This document shows positions 32,798-42,142 of a DNA stretch of 64,000 bases, one piece after another. Origin of the DNA: Bog-532 sp963805255 (lineage in GTDB: Bacteria > Actinomycetota > Actinomycetes > Streptosporangiales > Streptosporangiaceae); the NCBI GenBank assembly GCA_963805255.1, contig CAWDTK010000013.1, forward strand, positions 62,001 through 126,000. Direction: 5' to 3'. The translations under genes and the position numbers were made by a program. Below the pieces are notes generated by a model that saw only the letters and a program-made list of their open reading frames with translations, did no database searches and was not told where the DNA came from. The first letter of the stretch is position 1; the number at the start of each line of letters is the position of its first letter.

Positions 32798-35425
32798 TCA
32801 GAGCAGGCGCAGGTCGGCTGCCCGTTCGAGGGCCTGCGAGCGCGACGCTACCCCGAGCTTCTGGTAGATCGACCGGAGGTGGGTCTTCACCGTGTTACGG
32901 GAAACGTAAAGAGTGGCGGCGATCTGCGAGTAGCTGCTGGTCGGCAGGAGCTTCAGGACGCGCAGCTCGGCAGCGGTCAAGGGTTCGGCGAGCAGGCGGT
33001 GGCACCGGGAGGCTACCGGCTGTGCGGCGTGTGCCTCCAGGGCCGCGGCGAGCAGCTGCCCGGTGAACGGGTCCGCCCGCGCCTGCGCGGAATCCGCAAT
33101 CAGGTAGCTGGTCACCTGGGGTGCGGCCGTGACGACCGTGTTGAGGAACCCGCCGCGGCGGGCTGTTTGGAGGGCACCGCCCAGGATGCTTGCGGCCATC
33201 GGGTCGCCGGCCTTGATCGCGGCGGCGGCCAGGAGCATCTCGCGCATCAGCGCACGCCGCGGCGTTAGGTTGCCCAGCGCCCGGGACTGCAGGTGTTCTC
33301 GGGCGGCGTGGTGATCGCCGGCGGCGAGCGCGATCCTGGCCAGCAGCAGGCTACGGCGGGCGGCGGGCAGCTTGCTGGCCAGCCCGGCGGGAGAGCGCAG
33401 GTCCCCGAGCGACAGGCGCAGCAGTGCTTCGAGCTCATCGGCTCGCGCCAGCAGCACCGACCCGGTCCCGGCCAGGAGGAGTCGCGCTGCCTCGACAGTG
33501 GCCAGCGCTTCGCGGGCCTGCCCGCGGGCGGCCCAGATCCCGGCCCGGTCCAGCAGCGCCAGGAACTCGAAGCTGGGCCGCCGTCGTTCCGTTATCGACA
33601 GCGCCTGCTCGGTGAGGCGCTCCGCGGTGTCGAGGTCCCGCCCCTCCAGCGCCACGCCGGCGAGCGCGCGCAGGCTATCCACGGCGAAAAAGTGCTGGTC
33701 GAACCCTAGCCGCCGGGCGTCCGCATAAGCGGTCCGGGCGGTATCGGCGGCCTCGGGCAGGCGGCCGGCCTCGAACCATGCCAGCGCTCGCGCACTGGGT
33801 ACCAGCAGCAGCCTGGCCGGTTCGGCGAGCCCGGGAATGGCAAGAGCCGCCGCTGCCTCACGTTCAACCGCGTCGTAGTCTTCCAGGCACGGGTAGACAC
33901 GCAGGAGGATCAACGGGAGAGCGGCGTTCCACTCGTCCTGCAGCTGCGTCCGCTCCTGGATGGCCCGCGCGCCGAGGCCCGCGCGGACGGCCTCGTCCAT
34001 CTGGCCGGTCAGCGCGTAATGGAATGAGCGCATCGCCGCGAACCGGGCCGCCAGCCTCGAGTCGGGCGGGATCGACGGCCGGGAGCGCTCCAGCAGGTCC
34101 AGGTACTTGCCGCCGCGTGCCGCCTCACCCGACAGCAACAGGTCGGTTGCCAGGCCCAGCAGCCGGTCAGGCGCATCAGCGAGCAGCGAAGGGTCGATCA
34201 TGCCGAGATCCAGGGCGGCCGGGGGCGCCGGGTCGCGCAAGAAGCCGGATACGACCTGGTCCTGCATGAGGTCCAGTGCCCGGTCGGCGTGCCGGGCGGC
34301 CAGGAAATGCCGGGCCGCGCGCCATGTGTCGCCGACGGCCTCGAACCATTCTGCTGCCCGCAGCTGGAGCACCTGCTCGCGGTCCCGGTCCCTGGCCTTC
34401 AGCTCAGCGCGCAGCACCCGGCGCACCAGATGGTGGTACCGGAAGCTGCTCCGCTCGTCATCGAGCGCTACCAGGAACAGGTTGGCCGCGTCAATGCTGT
34501 GCAGCAGCGCCGCCGCGTCCGGCCTCGCGGTGACGGCTGCGCATGCGTCCGCGGTCAGCTCCCCCAAGACGCACGTGTCGAGCATGAACCAGACGATCTC
34601 AGGCGGCTGCTGATCAAGAACTTCAGAGACGAAGTACTCGGCGATCGTGTGGGTGCGGACCTCCAGCGCCCGCGCGGCCCGGACCGGGTCGGTGGTGCCG
34701 CGCAGCGAAAGCGCCGCCATCTGCAGCGCCGCGGCCCATCCCTCGCTGCGGTGATGAAGCAGCGTGAGCTCGGCAGCACCGATCTCGACGCCGAAGTTGG
34801 CCAGCAGGCTGCCGCTCTCGGCCAGGGAGAAATGCAGGTCATGGTCGCGAAGCTCGCACAGCTCACCGGACATCCGCAGCCGGTGCAGGCGTAGCGGAGG
34901 GTCCACCCGGCTGGCCAGCACTAGCTGGGCGGTCTCGGCAGGCCAGCGCTCGACAAGATCCGTCATGGCCCCGCGGACCCCGCCCGCCTCGGCATGAAAG
35001 TCATCCACGATGATCGCCGACCCTGGGGGCAGCTTCGCGGCATCGTTGGCGATCGACGCGGTGACATCGGCTGACACGACGCCGTCGATGGTAAGCAGGT
35101 CGGCGGCATCGGCGCCGAATCCCGGCGCCACGGCTTTGGGAGCCTCGATGAAACCGGTCCAGAAGCGGACTGGGTCAGCGTCGGCGTTATCGCATGACAG
35201 CCAGGAAGTGGTGTCCGGTGGTCTTGCCGCCGCCCAGCTCGACAGCAGCACGCTCTTGCCCGCGCCAGCTGACCCCACCACCACGGTCAAGCGCTGGCGA
35301 GCCCCTGCCGCCAGCCGGTCATGCAGCGCGGATCTTATGACCAGCGTGGCGGGCAACGCCGTCGGCCGGAACTTCGCCAGCGCGAACCGCAGGCCCTGCG
35401 AAGCGTCAGCCCCGCCTATTACCAC
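32798..35425 (-). CDS. MalT-like (LAL) LuxR-family transcriptional regulator
   Basis: This 875-residue regulator has an N-terminal P-loop ATPase (Walker A VGSAGAGKSVLL near residue 52, Walker B SAIIVDDFHAE), a long central helical-repeat region of the TPR type (about 370-800) and a C-terminal LuxR helix-turn-helix (LTAAELRVLKLLPTSSYSQIAA, quoted in two parts; VSRNTVKTHLRSIYQKLGV). It resembles MalT, which binds ATP and a sugar inducer. It lies inside the region of TCACCC...GGGTGA palindromes, between two operator-controlled units, and is a fair candidate for their regulator. The start is a GTG at 35425. A relic of a second copy lies at 26260-26400. Confidence 0.88.
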   Translation of the reverse strand: MVIGGADASQGLRFALAKFRPTALPATLVIRSALHDRLAAGARQRLTVVVGSAGAGKSVLLSSWAAARPPDTTSWLSCDNADADPVRFWTGFIEAPKAVAPGFGADAADLLTIDGVVSADVTASIANDAAKLPPGSAIIVDDFHAEAGGVRGAMTDLVERWPAETAQLVLASRVDPPLRLHRLRMSGELCELRDHDLHFSLAESGSLLANFGVEIGAAELTLLHHRSEGWAAALQMAALSLRGTTDPVRAARALEVRTHTIAEYFVSEVLDQQPPEIVWFMLDTCVLGELTADACAAVTARPDAAALLHSIDAANLFLVALDDERSSFRYHHLVRRVLRAELKARDRDREQVLQLRAAEWFEAVGDTWRAARHFLAARHADRALDLMQDQVVSGFLRDPAPPAALDLGMIDPSLLADAPDRLLGLATDLLLSGEAARGGKYLDLLERSRPSIPPDSRLAARFAAMRSFHYALTGQMDEAVRAGLGARAIQERTQLQDEWNAALPLILLRVYPCLEDYDAVEREAAAALAIPGLAEPARLLLVPSARALAWFEAGRLPEAADTARTAYADARRLGFDQHFFAVDSLRALAGVALEGRDLDTAERLTEQALSITERRRPSFEFLALLDRAGIWAARGQAREALATVEAARLLLAGTGSVLLARADELEALLRLSLGDLRSPAGLASKLPAARRSLLLARIALAAGDHHAAREHLQSRALGNLTPRRALMREMLLAAAAIKAGDPMAASILGGALQTARRGGFLNTVVTAAPQVTSYLIADSAQARADPFTGQLLAAALEAHAAQPVASRCHRLLAEPLTAAELRVLKLLPTSSYSQIAATLYVSRNTVKTHLRSIYQKLGVASRSQALERAADLRLL

Positions 35426-35774
35426 TTACCACGCTACCCTCTCGCAGTTCCCGCTGACCCCAGTAACAATTTAGTGAATCAGCCGCGGAGCCAAAAGGGA
35501 AGGGACCAACGGAGGTCGTTGGACCGTTGGTGGGCTATGGGCTATGTTGCTGGGCCGCCCTGCGGGGGTGATGCCTTTAAGACCCAGCCGCCTGTGGAGC
35601 GGTCATCACTCACGGTCGGCGCAACGGCAGCGAATGTGCCGGCGTAGTTTCACCCCAGCCAGGGTGATGAGACGCAGGCTCCCGGGGAAGGACGCTGACA
35701 GACCGGCGAGTGATCTCCGGACACCGGCGTCATGAAGGGATGCCGTCGATCCGGCAGCGGAAGGGCGGAACACC
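35426..35774. other. Intergenic region with operator between divergent genes
   Basis: This 349-base gap separates the divergent LuxR regulator and GH63 genes. It contains site 6 and a GGAAGGGCGGAACACC ribosome site before the GH63 ATG. No gene is seen. Confidence 0.5.
35650..35667. promoter_or_regulatory. Palindromic operator TCACCCC-AGCC-AGGGTGA (site 6)
   Basis: 107 bases upstream of the GH63 start and 224 bases from the divergent LuxR start, so it could control both. Confidence 0.7.
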
Positions 35775-38516
35775 ATGGTCAGCGCGGAACGGCTGCGGCT
35801 GGACGAGGCGGACACGGGCGGTGTTCCCTGGCAGCGCTGGGGCCCCTATCTCAGTGAGCGGCAGTGGGGCACCGTACGCGAGGACTACGGCAGCGGCGAC
35901 AACACGTGGTCGTACTTTCCCCATGAACAGGCCCGCTCCCGCGCCTACCGCTGGGGGGAAGACGGGCTGGCCGGTGTCAGCGACGACAGGCAGCAGCTGT
36001 GCCTGGCGCTGGGCTTGTGGAACGGGCGCGATCCGATCCTGAAAGAGCGGTTGTTCGGCCTCACCAACGCGGAAGGCAACCACGGCGAAGACGTCAAGGA
36101 ATGCTACTTCTACCTCGACGCGACACCCACCTCGTCGTACCTGAAAATGCTCTACAAGTATCCGCAGGCCGAGTTCCCCTACGCTGACCTGATCGCGGTC
36201 AACGCGGCGCGGGGAAAGTCAGATCCCGAATACGAGCTACTCGATACCGGGATCTTCGACGCGAACCGGTATTTCGATGTCGTGATCGAGTACGCGAAGG
36301 CCACGCCGGAGGATCTGCTCATGCAGGTCACCGTGCATAACCGGGGGCCGGAGGACGCCGAGCTGCATGTCCTGCCGACGCTGTGGTTCCGCCATACGTG
36401 GTCGTGGGCAGGCGGCGCGGAGCGGCCCTCGCTACAGGTGGTCCCGGGCCTTCGCAGGGTCAGCGCGGTGCGGGCCGAGCACAGCGCGCTGGGCACCCGG
36501 TGGCTCTACGCCGACCAGGCGGTGCCGGCCCTGGTGACGGGGAACGAGACCAACAACGAGCGGGTATTCGGGTCAGCCAACGAGACGCCCTATGTCAAGG
36601 ACGGTGTCGACCGGGCCGTCGTACGTGGCGACGCCGCGGCGATCGACCCGGGCGGCACCGGGACCAAGGCGGCCCTGCAGTACAAGCTGATGGTCCGGGC
36701 GGGCGGCAGCGCGGCACTGCGGCTACGGCTGACCGGCACCGAGGCCGTCCAGCCGGGCCGAACCGGCGCCGCGGCAGGCCCGTTCGCCGGTTTCGACGAG
36801 CTGATGCGTACCCGGCGCGGCGAGGCTGACGAGTTCTGGGCCGACCTGCTGGCCGGCGACCTCACCGACGATGAGCGCCTGGTGGTGCGCCAGGCACTGG
36901 CGGGCATGCTGTGGTCCAAGCAGTACTACGCGCTGGACGTGGAGCGGTGGCTGGCTGAGCACGGCGCCGACCCGCTGGGCGGCGGCTGGCTGCGCAACCA
37001 CGACTGGCGGCACCTGATCGCTGAGGACATCATCTCCATGCCGGACACGTGGGAGTACCCGTGGTTCGCGGCCTGGGACCTTGCCTTCCACGCGGTGGCG
37101 GTCGCGGTGGTCGACGTGGCATTCGCCAAGCGGCAGCTCGGCTTGCTGCTGAACCGCAGATACCTGCACCCCAACGGGCAGCTGCCGGCGTATGAGTGGA
37201 ACTTCAGCGACGTCAACCCGCCGGTGCATGCCTGGGCGACTCTGTTCGTCTACCAGATCGAGGAGGCTACGACAGGTAAAGCGGACCGGGCGTTCCTCGA
37301 GGACGCCTTCCAGAAACTGATGAGGAACTTCAGCTGGTGGCTCAACCGCAAGGACGCCGACAACCGGAACATCTTCCAGGGCGGGTTCCTCGGCCTGGAC
37401 AACATCGGCGTGTTCGACCGCAGCGCGCCGCTGCCGGGCGGCGGCTGGATCGACCAGGCGGACGGCACCGCGTGGATGGCGCTGTACTGCCAGAACATGA
37501 TGCAGATCGCCCTGGAGCTGGCGCCGGAGAACCCGGTCTACCTGGAGCACGCACAGGCGCTGCTGGAGAACTTGGCCTGGATCGCCGCCGCGACGAGCCA
37601 CGTCGGGCCGGACGGGATCAGCTTGTGGGATGAGCAGGACGGCTTCTTCTACGACGTCCTGCGCCGCCCCGACGGAAGCTCGGTCCCGCTGAAGGTACGT
37701 TCCCTCGTCGGGCTGATGCCGCTGGCCGCAGCGACCGTCATCGGCCCGGCGGTGCGCACGGAGTTCCCCCAGTTCGTTGAGGGTGCCGCCGGGTTCCTGG
37801 CCCGCCACCCCGCGGTCACCGCCGCTTTGTGGGGCCACGGGCGGCAGGCTGAGGCAACCGGTCCGGTGCTGTTCGCGCTGTTCGACGAGGAACGGCTGCG
37901 CCGGATCCTGGCCCGGATGCTGGATGAGGAAGAGTTCCTGGGGCCGCACGGCATCCGCTCGGTGTCACGGTGGCACGCCGAGCACCCCTATGTCATCAAG
38001 GTCGGCGGCCAGGAGTACCGTGCCGGCTACGCGCCGGCGGAATCCGACACCGGCATGTTCGGCGGGAATTCCAACTGGCGGGGCCCGGTGTGGATCCCGA
38101 TCAACGTGATGCTGATCCGGGCGCTGCTGAACCTGCATGTCTTTTTCGGCGACGGTTTCACGGTCGAGTGCCCGGCCGGCTCGGGACGGCAGCTGAACCT
38201 GTACCAGGTGGCCCGGGAAATCAGCGACCGGCTCACCGGCACGTTCCTGAAGGACGCGGACGGCCGCCGTCCGGTGCATGGCGGGCAGCCGATCTTGCAG
38301 TCCGACCCGCACTGGCGCGACCTGGTGCTGTTCTATGAATACTTCCACGGCGATAACGGAGCCGGCATCGGCGCGAGTCACCAGACCGGCTGGACCGGCA
38401 CCATGGCGCTGCTTCCGCTGCTGTTCCGCGGCGTCAGCGCCGAGGCACTGCGTACTGGCGGCCGCGGCGCCATCAAGAGCGCGGCAGCGGGCCGGCGAAC
38501 GGGGGCGGCGCGATGA
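35775..38516 (+). CDS. GH63-type glucosidase (MGH1-like)
   Basis: The 913-residue protein belongs to the bacterial GH63/mannosyl-oligosaccharide glucosidase-like family. An N-terminal beta domain (DYGSGDNTWSYFPHEQARSR, EGNHGEDVKECYFYLDATPT) is followed by an alpha/alpha-barrel with EYPWFAAWDLAFHAVAVAVV and a C-terminal GNSNWRGPVWIPINVMLIRAL. No signal peptide is seen, so the substrate is cytoplasmic: an alpha-glucoside such as a storage glucan fragment, glucosylglycerate or trehalose-related compound. It overlaps the next gene by four bases (ATGA). Confidence 0.88.
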   Translation: MVSAERLRLDEADTGGVPWQRWGPYLSERQWGTVREDYGSGDNTWSYFPHEQARSRAYRWGEDGLAGVSDDRQQLCLALGLWNGRDPILKERLFGLTNAEGNHGEDVKECYFYLDATPTSSYLKMLYKYPQAEFPYADLIAVNAARGKSDPEYELLDTGIFDANRYFDVVIEYAKATPEDLLMQVTVHNRGPEDAELHVLPTLWFRHTWSWAGGAERPSLQVVPGLRRVSAVRAEHSALGTRWLYADQAVPALVTGNETNNERVFGSANETPYVKDGVDRAVVRGDAAAIDPGGTGTKAALQYKLMVRAGGSAALRLRLTGTEAVQPGRTGAAAGPFAGFDELMRTRRGEADEFWADLLAGDLTDDERLVVRQALAGMLWSKQYYALDVERWLAEHGADPLGGGWLRNHDWRHLIAEDIISMPDTWEYPWFAAWDLAFHAVAVAVVDVAFAKRQLGLLLNRRYLHPNGQLPAYEWNFSDVNPPVHAWATLFVYQIEEATTGKADRAFLEDAFQKLMRNFSWWLNRKDADNRNIFQGGFLGLDNIGVFDRSAPLPGGGWIDQADGTAWMALYCQNMMQIALELAPENPVYLEHAQALLENLAWIAAATSHVGPDGISLWDEQDGFFYDVLRRPDGSSVPLKVRSLVGLMPLAAATVIGPAVRTEFPQFVEGAAGFLARHPAVTAALWGHGRQAEATGPVLFALFDEERLRRILARMLDEEEFLGPHGIRSVSRWHAEHPYVIKVGGQEYRAGYAPAESDTGMFGGNSNWRGPVWIPINVMLIRALLNLHVFFGDGFTVECPAGSGRQLNLYQVAREISDRLTGTFLKDADGRRPVHGGQPILQSDPHWRDLVLFYEYFHGDNGAGIGASHQTGWTGTMALLPLLFRGVSAEALRTGGRGAIKSAAAGRRTGAAR

Positions 38517-39991
38517 CGGGGTGGCCGGGCCAGCCGGTGATCTACGAGATCAACACTGCCGTGTGGCTGGACGAGCTGGCCCGGGCGTCCGGGCGGCCGG
38601 TCACCCTGGCCGATGTGGCCGCCGCGGACTGGGATGCGGCCGTCCCGGCCGGGGTGGACGCGGTGTGGCTGATGGGAGTGTGGACGCGAAGCCCGGCCGG
38701 GCTGGCGCTGGCGAACGCCAATGCCGAGCTGCAGGCCTCGTTCGCGGACGCGCTGCCGGACGTGCGGCGCACCGATGTGATCGGGTCGCCGTACTGCGTG
38801 CGCGGGTACGTCGTCGATGCGGGCTTCGGCGGCCCCGACGGGCTGGCCACAGCCCGGGCCGCCCTGGCGGCGCGCGGCGCGCGGCTGATCCTGGACTACG
38901 TGCCCAACCACGTCGCGCCGGATCACCCGTGGGTGACCAGCCGCCCGGAGCTGTTCGTCCGCGGCGACGAGGACGACATCAAGGCCGACCCGGCGGCCTG
39001 GATCGCCGCGGCCGGGCAGGTGCTGGCTCATGGCCGCGACCCATACTTTCCGCCGTGGCCCGATGTCGTGCAGCTGGACGCATTCTCCCCCGCCATGCGC
39101 GCCGCGACGGCCGGCACGCTCGCTGACATCGCCGGCCAGTGCGACGGGATCCGCTGCGACATGGCCATGCTGATGATCAACGGCATCTTTGGGGCGACCT
39201 GGGGCGACCGGGCCGGGCCCGAGCCGGCCGCCGAGTTCTGGCCAGCGGTACTAGCGGAGCTGCGCGCCCGGCACCCGGACACGGTGATGATCGCCGAAGC
39301 CTACTGGGACAAGGAATGGGAGCTCCAGCAGCAGGGCTTCGGCTTCTGCTATGACAAGCGGCTCTATGACCGGATCATCGCCCAGGACGTGAGCGGCGTC
39401 CGCGACCATCTGCGCGGGGACCCGGGCTACCAAGCCAAGCTGGTGCGCTTCCTGGAAAACCATGACGAGCCCCGCATCGCCAGCTGCCTTCCCGCCGGCG
39501 CCGAACGGGCCGCGGCCGTCGCTGTCGCCACGCTGCCCGGCGCGACCTTGTGGCACGAAGGACAGTTCGAGGGCCGGCGCGTGCGGCCACCGGTGTTCCT
39601 TTCCCGCCGTCCGGACGAGGCGCCGGACGCAGCACTCGCCGGCTGGTACCGGCGCCTGCTGACCGCGGCCGGCAGCCACCAGGTGCGGACGGGCGCGTGG
39701 CGGCTGCTCGAGGCCAGCGGCTGGCCCGGCAACCAGTCCTGCCGCAACCTGCTCGCCTGGTCCTGGGCCGGGGAACACAACGGTGACCGGCACCTGGTGG
39801 TGGTCAACCTATCCGGCCAGCCGTCCCAGGCACGCATCCCGCTGGGCTGGCCCGACCTGCCCGGCCGCAGCTGGCAGCTCACCGACATCCTCGGGCCGGA
39901 CGTGTTCAAGCGGGACGGCGGTGAGCTGGCCAGCCCCGGGCTGTTCGTCGACCTGGGACCGTGGCAATCCCACCTGCTCGCCCTGCAATGA
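38513..39991 (+). CDS. GH13 alpha-amylase-family enzyme
   Basis: This 492-residue (beta/alpha)8 enzyme has a complete GH13 active site: nucleophile Asp in GIRCDMAML, acid/base Glu in MIAEAYWDKEW and transition-state Asp in FLENHDEPR. Region I is in ILDYVPNHVAPDHPW. The opening VIYEINTAVWLDEL and the narrow domain set resemble trehalose- or maltosyl-metabolising GH13 members rather than secreted amylases; there is no signal peptide. It is translationally coupled to GH63 upstream and to the SulP gene downstream by ATGA overlaps. Confidence 0.88.
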   Translation: MTGWPGQPVIYEINTAVWLDELARASGRPVTLADVAAADWDAAVPAGVDAVWLMGVWTRSPAGLALANANAELQASFADALPDVRRTDVIGSPYCVRGYVVDAGFGGPDGLATARAALAARGARLILDYVPNHVAPDHPWVTSRPELFVRGDEDDIKADPAAWIAAAGQVLAHGRDPYFPPWPDVVQLDAFSPAMRAATAGTLADIAGQCDGIRCDMAMLMINGIFGATWGDRAGPEPAAEFWPAVLAELRARHPDTVMIAEAYWDKEWELQQQGFGFCYDKRLYDRIIAQDVSGVRDHLRGDPGYQAKLVRFLENHDEPRIASCLPAGAERAAAVAVATLPGATLWHEGQFEGRRVRPPVFLSRRPDEAPDAALAGWYRRLLTAAGSHQVRTGAWRLLEASGWPGNQSCRNLLAWSWAGEHNGDRHLVVVNLSGQPSQARIPLGWPDLPGRSWQLTDILGPDVFKRDGGELASPGLFVDLGPWQSHLLALQ

Positions 39992-41805
39992 TCGATCACG
40001 GCGGGGGTGTGGTACATGTGTTCAGATGGTTGCCCGGCCTGCAGGCGGTTAGGTCCTACCGGCGCGAGTGGCTGGCCAAGGACATCATCGCGGGGGTTGT
40101 ACTGACGACGCTGCTGGTCCCGCAGGGCATGGCGTATGCGGAGCTAGCGGGCCTGCCGCCGATCACCGGCCTGTACACGTCGATTTTGTGCCTGCTCGGC
40201 TATGCGGTGTTCGGCCCGTCGCGGATCCTCGTGCTGGGCCCGGACTCGTCGCTGGGGCCGATGATCGCCGCGACGATCCTGCCGCTGGTCGCCGCCAACG
40301 GCGACGCCAAGCGGGCGATCGCGCTGGCGTCGCTACTTGCGATCATGGTGGCGGCGATCATGATCGTGGCGGCCGTGGCGAAGCTCGGCTTCATCGCCGA
40401 CCTGATCTCCAAGCCGACGATGATCGGCTACATGAACGGCCTGGCGCTGACCATCCTGGTCGGTCAGCTGCCGAAACTGTTCGGGTTCAAGATCGACGCC
40501 GAGGGCCTGATCGGCGAGATCACCGGCTTTGTCAAGGGGCTGGCCCACGGCGAGGCGGTCGCCGCCGCCGCCGTGGTGGGGATAGCCGGGATCGTGCTGA
40601 TCCTGGTACTGCAGCGCTGGCTGCCGAAAGTCCCGGCGGTGCTGATCATGGTCGTGCTCGCGATCACGGCGACGTCGGTCTTCAGCCTGGCCGATCACGG
40701 TGTCAGCCTGGTCGGGGTGCTGCCCAAGGGGTTCCCGCCGCTGACCGTCCCGCACGTCGGCCTGGCCGACCTCGGGCCGTTGTTCGCCGGGGCGCTGGGC
40801 ATCGCGCTGGTCTCGCTCGCAGACACGATTTCCACCGCGTCGGCGTTCGCGGCCCGCACCGGGCAGGAGGTCCGCGGCAACGGCGAGATGATCGGGATCG
40901 GCGCGGCGAACCTGGCCGCCGGGCTCTTCCAGGGCTTCCCGGTCAGCACCAGCGGGTCACGGACCGCGGTGGCCGAACGCTCGGGGGCCAAGACCCAGCT
41001 CACCGGGGTCACCGGCGCTGCCCTGATCATCTTGATGATCGTGCTGATCCCGGGCCTGTTCCGGAACCTGCCCCAGCCAGCACTGGCCGCCGTAGTGATC
41101 ACCGCGTCGCTGTCCCTGGCCGACATCCCGGGCACGACGCGGCTGTGGCGGCAACGCAAGACCGAGTTCGCGCTGTCGGTCACGGCGTTCGGCGGGGTTG
41201 CCCTGCTCGGCGTGCTGCCCGGGATCGCGATCGCCGTGGCGCTGTCCATCCTCAACGTCTTCCGGCGGGCGTGGCGGCCCTACGACACGAAACTCGGGCG
41301 GGCGGAAGGGCTGGAAGGCTACCAGGACCTGCGCACCCATCCGGAGGCGCAGCAGCTGCCCGGCCTGGTGATCTACCGGTTCGACGCCCCGCTGTTCTTC
41401 GCCAACGCCAAGACCTTCCGCGACGAGGTACGGCGACTGGCCAACTCTGAGCCCAAGCCCACATGGATCGTAATCGCGGCCGAGCCGGTGACCGACGTGG
41501 ACACGACCGCATCCGATGTCCTGGAGGACCTGGACGAAGCGCTGAACGCCCAGGGCACCAGCCTGGTATTCGCCGAACTCAAAGACCCCGTACGGGACAA
41601 GATAGAACGCTACGGCCTGACCCGCACGATCGACCCACGCCACTTCTTCCCGACCCTGGAATCCGCCGTCGCCGCCTTCCGCCAGGAGACCAGCGCCGAA
41701 TGGACCACCGCCGGCCAGGCCACCGATCACCTCCAGGGACCAGGCCGAACCGACGCCGACACCAGGCCGCCACCCGACGTTCCCGCATCACCACCCGTCA
41801 GCTAG
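39988..41805 (+). CDS. SulP-family anion transporter with STAS domain
   Basis: This 605-residue SLC26/SulP transporter has the signature LVPQGMAYAELAGLPPITGL in the N-terminal helices, about 10-12 helices in total, a middle LADTISTASAFAARTGQEV region, and a C-terminal cytoplasmic STAS domain (about 430-555; LPGLVIYRFDAPLFFANAKT). Members import sulfate, bicarbonate or dicarboxylates; substrate cannot be read. The start at 39988 overlaps the GH13 stop. Coupling of an anion transporter to two intracellular glycosidases is unusual. Confidence 0.9.
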   Translation: MIDHGGGVVHVFRWLPGLQAVRSYRREWLAKDIIAGVVLTTLLVPQGMAYAELAGLPPITGLYTSILCLLGYAVFGPSRILVLGPDSSLGPMIAATILPLVAANGDAKRAIALASLLAIMVAAIMIVAAVAKLGFIADLISKPTMIGYMNGLALTILVGQLPKLFGFKIDAEGLIGEITGFVKGLAHGEAVAAAAVVGIAGIVLILVLQRWLPKVPAVLIMVVLAITATSVFSLADHGVSLVGVLPKGFPPLTVPHVGLADLGPLFAGALGIALVSLADTISTASAFAARTGQEVRGNGEMIGIGAANLAAGLFQGFPVSTSGSRTAVAERSGAKTQLTGVTGAALIILMIVLIPGLFRNLPQPALAAVVITASLSLADIPGTTRLWRQRKTEFALSVTAFGGVALLGVLPGIAIAVALSILNVFRRAWRPYDTKLGRAEGLEGYQDLRTHPEAQQLPGLVIYRFDAPLFFANAKTFRDEVRRLANSEPKPTWIVIAAEPVTDVDTTASDVLEDLDEALNAQGTSLVFAELKDPVRDKIERYGLTRTIDPRHFFPTLESAVAAFRQETSAEWTTAGQATDHLQGPGRTDADTRPPPDVPASPPVS

Positions 41806-42142
41806 CGACAAAGGGGCGACCATCCTGGGGACGACCGTGGCAGCGCCGGATGATCTACGTGATGGCTGGCCTGACGGGGGCTGGTCGCAGCCTTCCAAGC
41901 TGGGACTGTACCCGCTCATGCACACAGCAGCGAAGCACGGCAACGACCCCCGCAGTCCCGCCACGCGGCTGCCGTGGTTCACCCCCGTTGGGGGACGCCG
42001 GCGCCTGCGTGGCGTGCTTATCTGGTACTAGCACGAGCGGAGCCATCTGTGGTGCGTACCAGCCAGCGAGCATAGCCCCGCTGCGGCTCAGAGGGAGCGG
42101 ATATGACGGTGACGACTCGACGGGTCCCGCGCAGACCGGGAC
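41806..42142. other. Gap with a degraded operator-like palindrome
   Basis: TCACCC-CCGTT-GGGGGA at 41979-41995 resembles the operators upstream but has one changed position. GAGGGAGCGGATATG near 42103 looks like a ribosome site and start for the following DUF2252 relic in a different frame. Confidence 0.45.

Noticed and set aside
36723..37949. 408-residue frame opposite the GH63 gene
   Set aside because: Typical antisense shadow in high-GC DNA; the plus strand is the conserved glycosidase.
41806..42142. A small gene starting at the ATG at 42103
   Set aside because: The frame closes after 16 codons; the ribosome site belongs to the broken DUF2252 gene.
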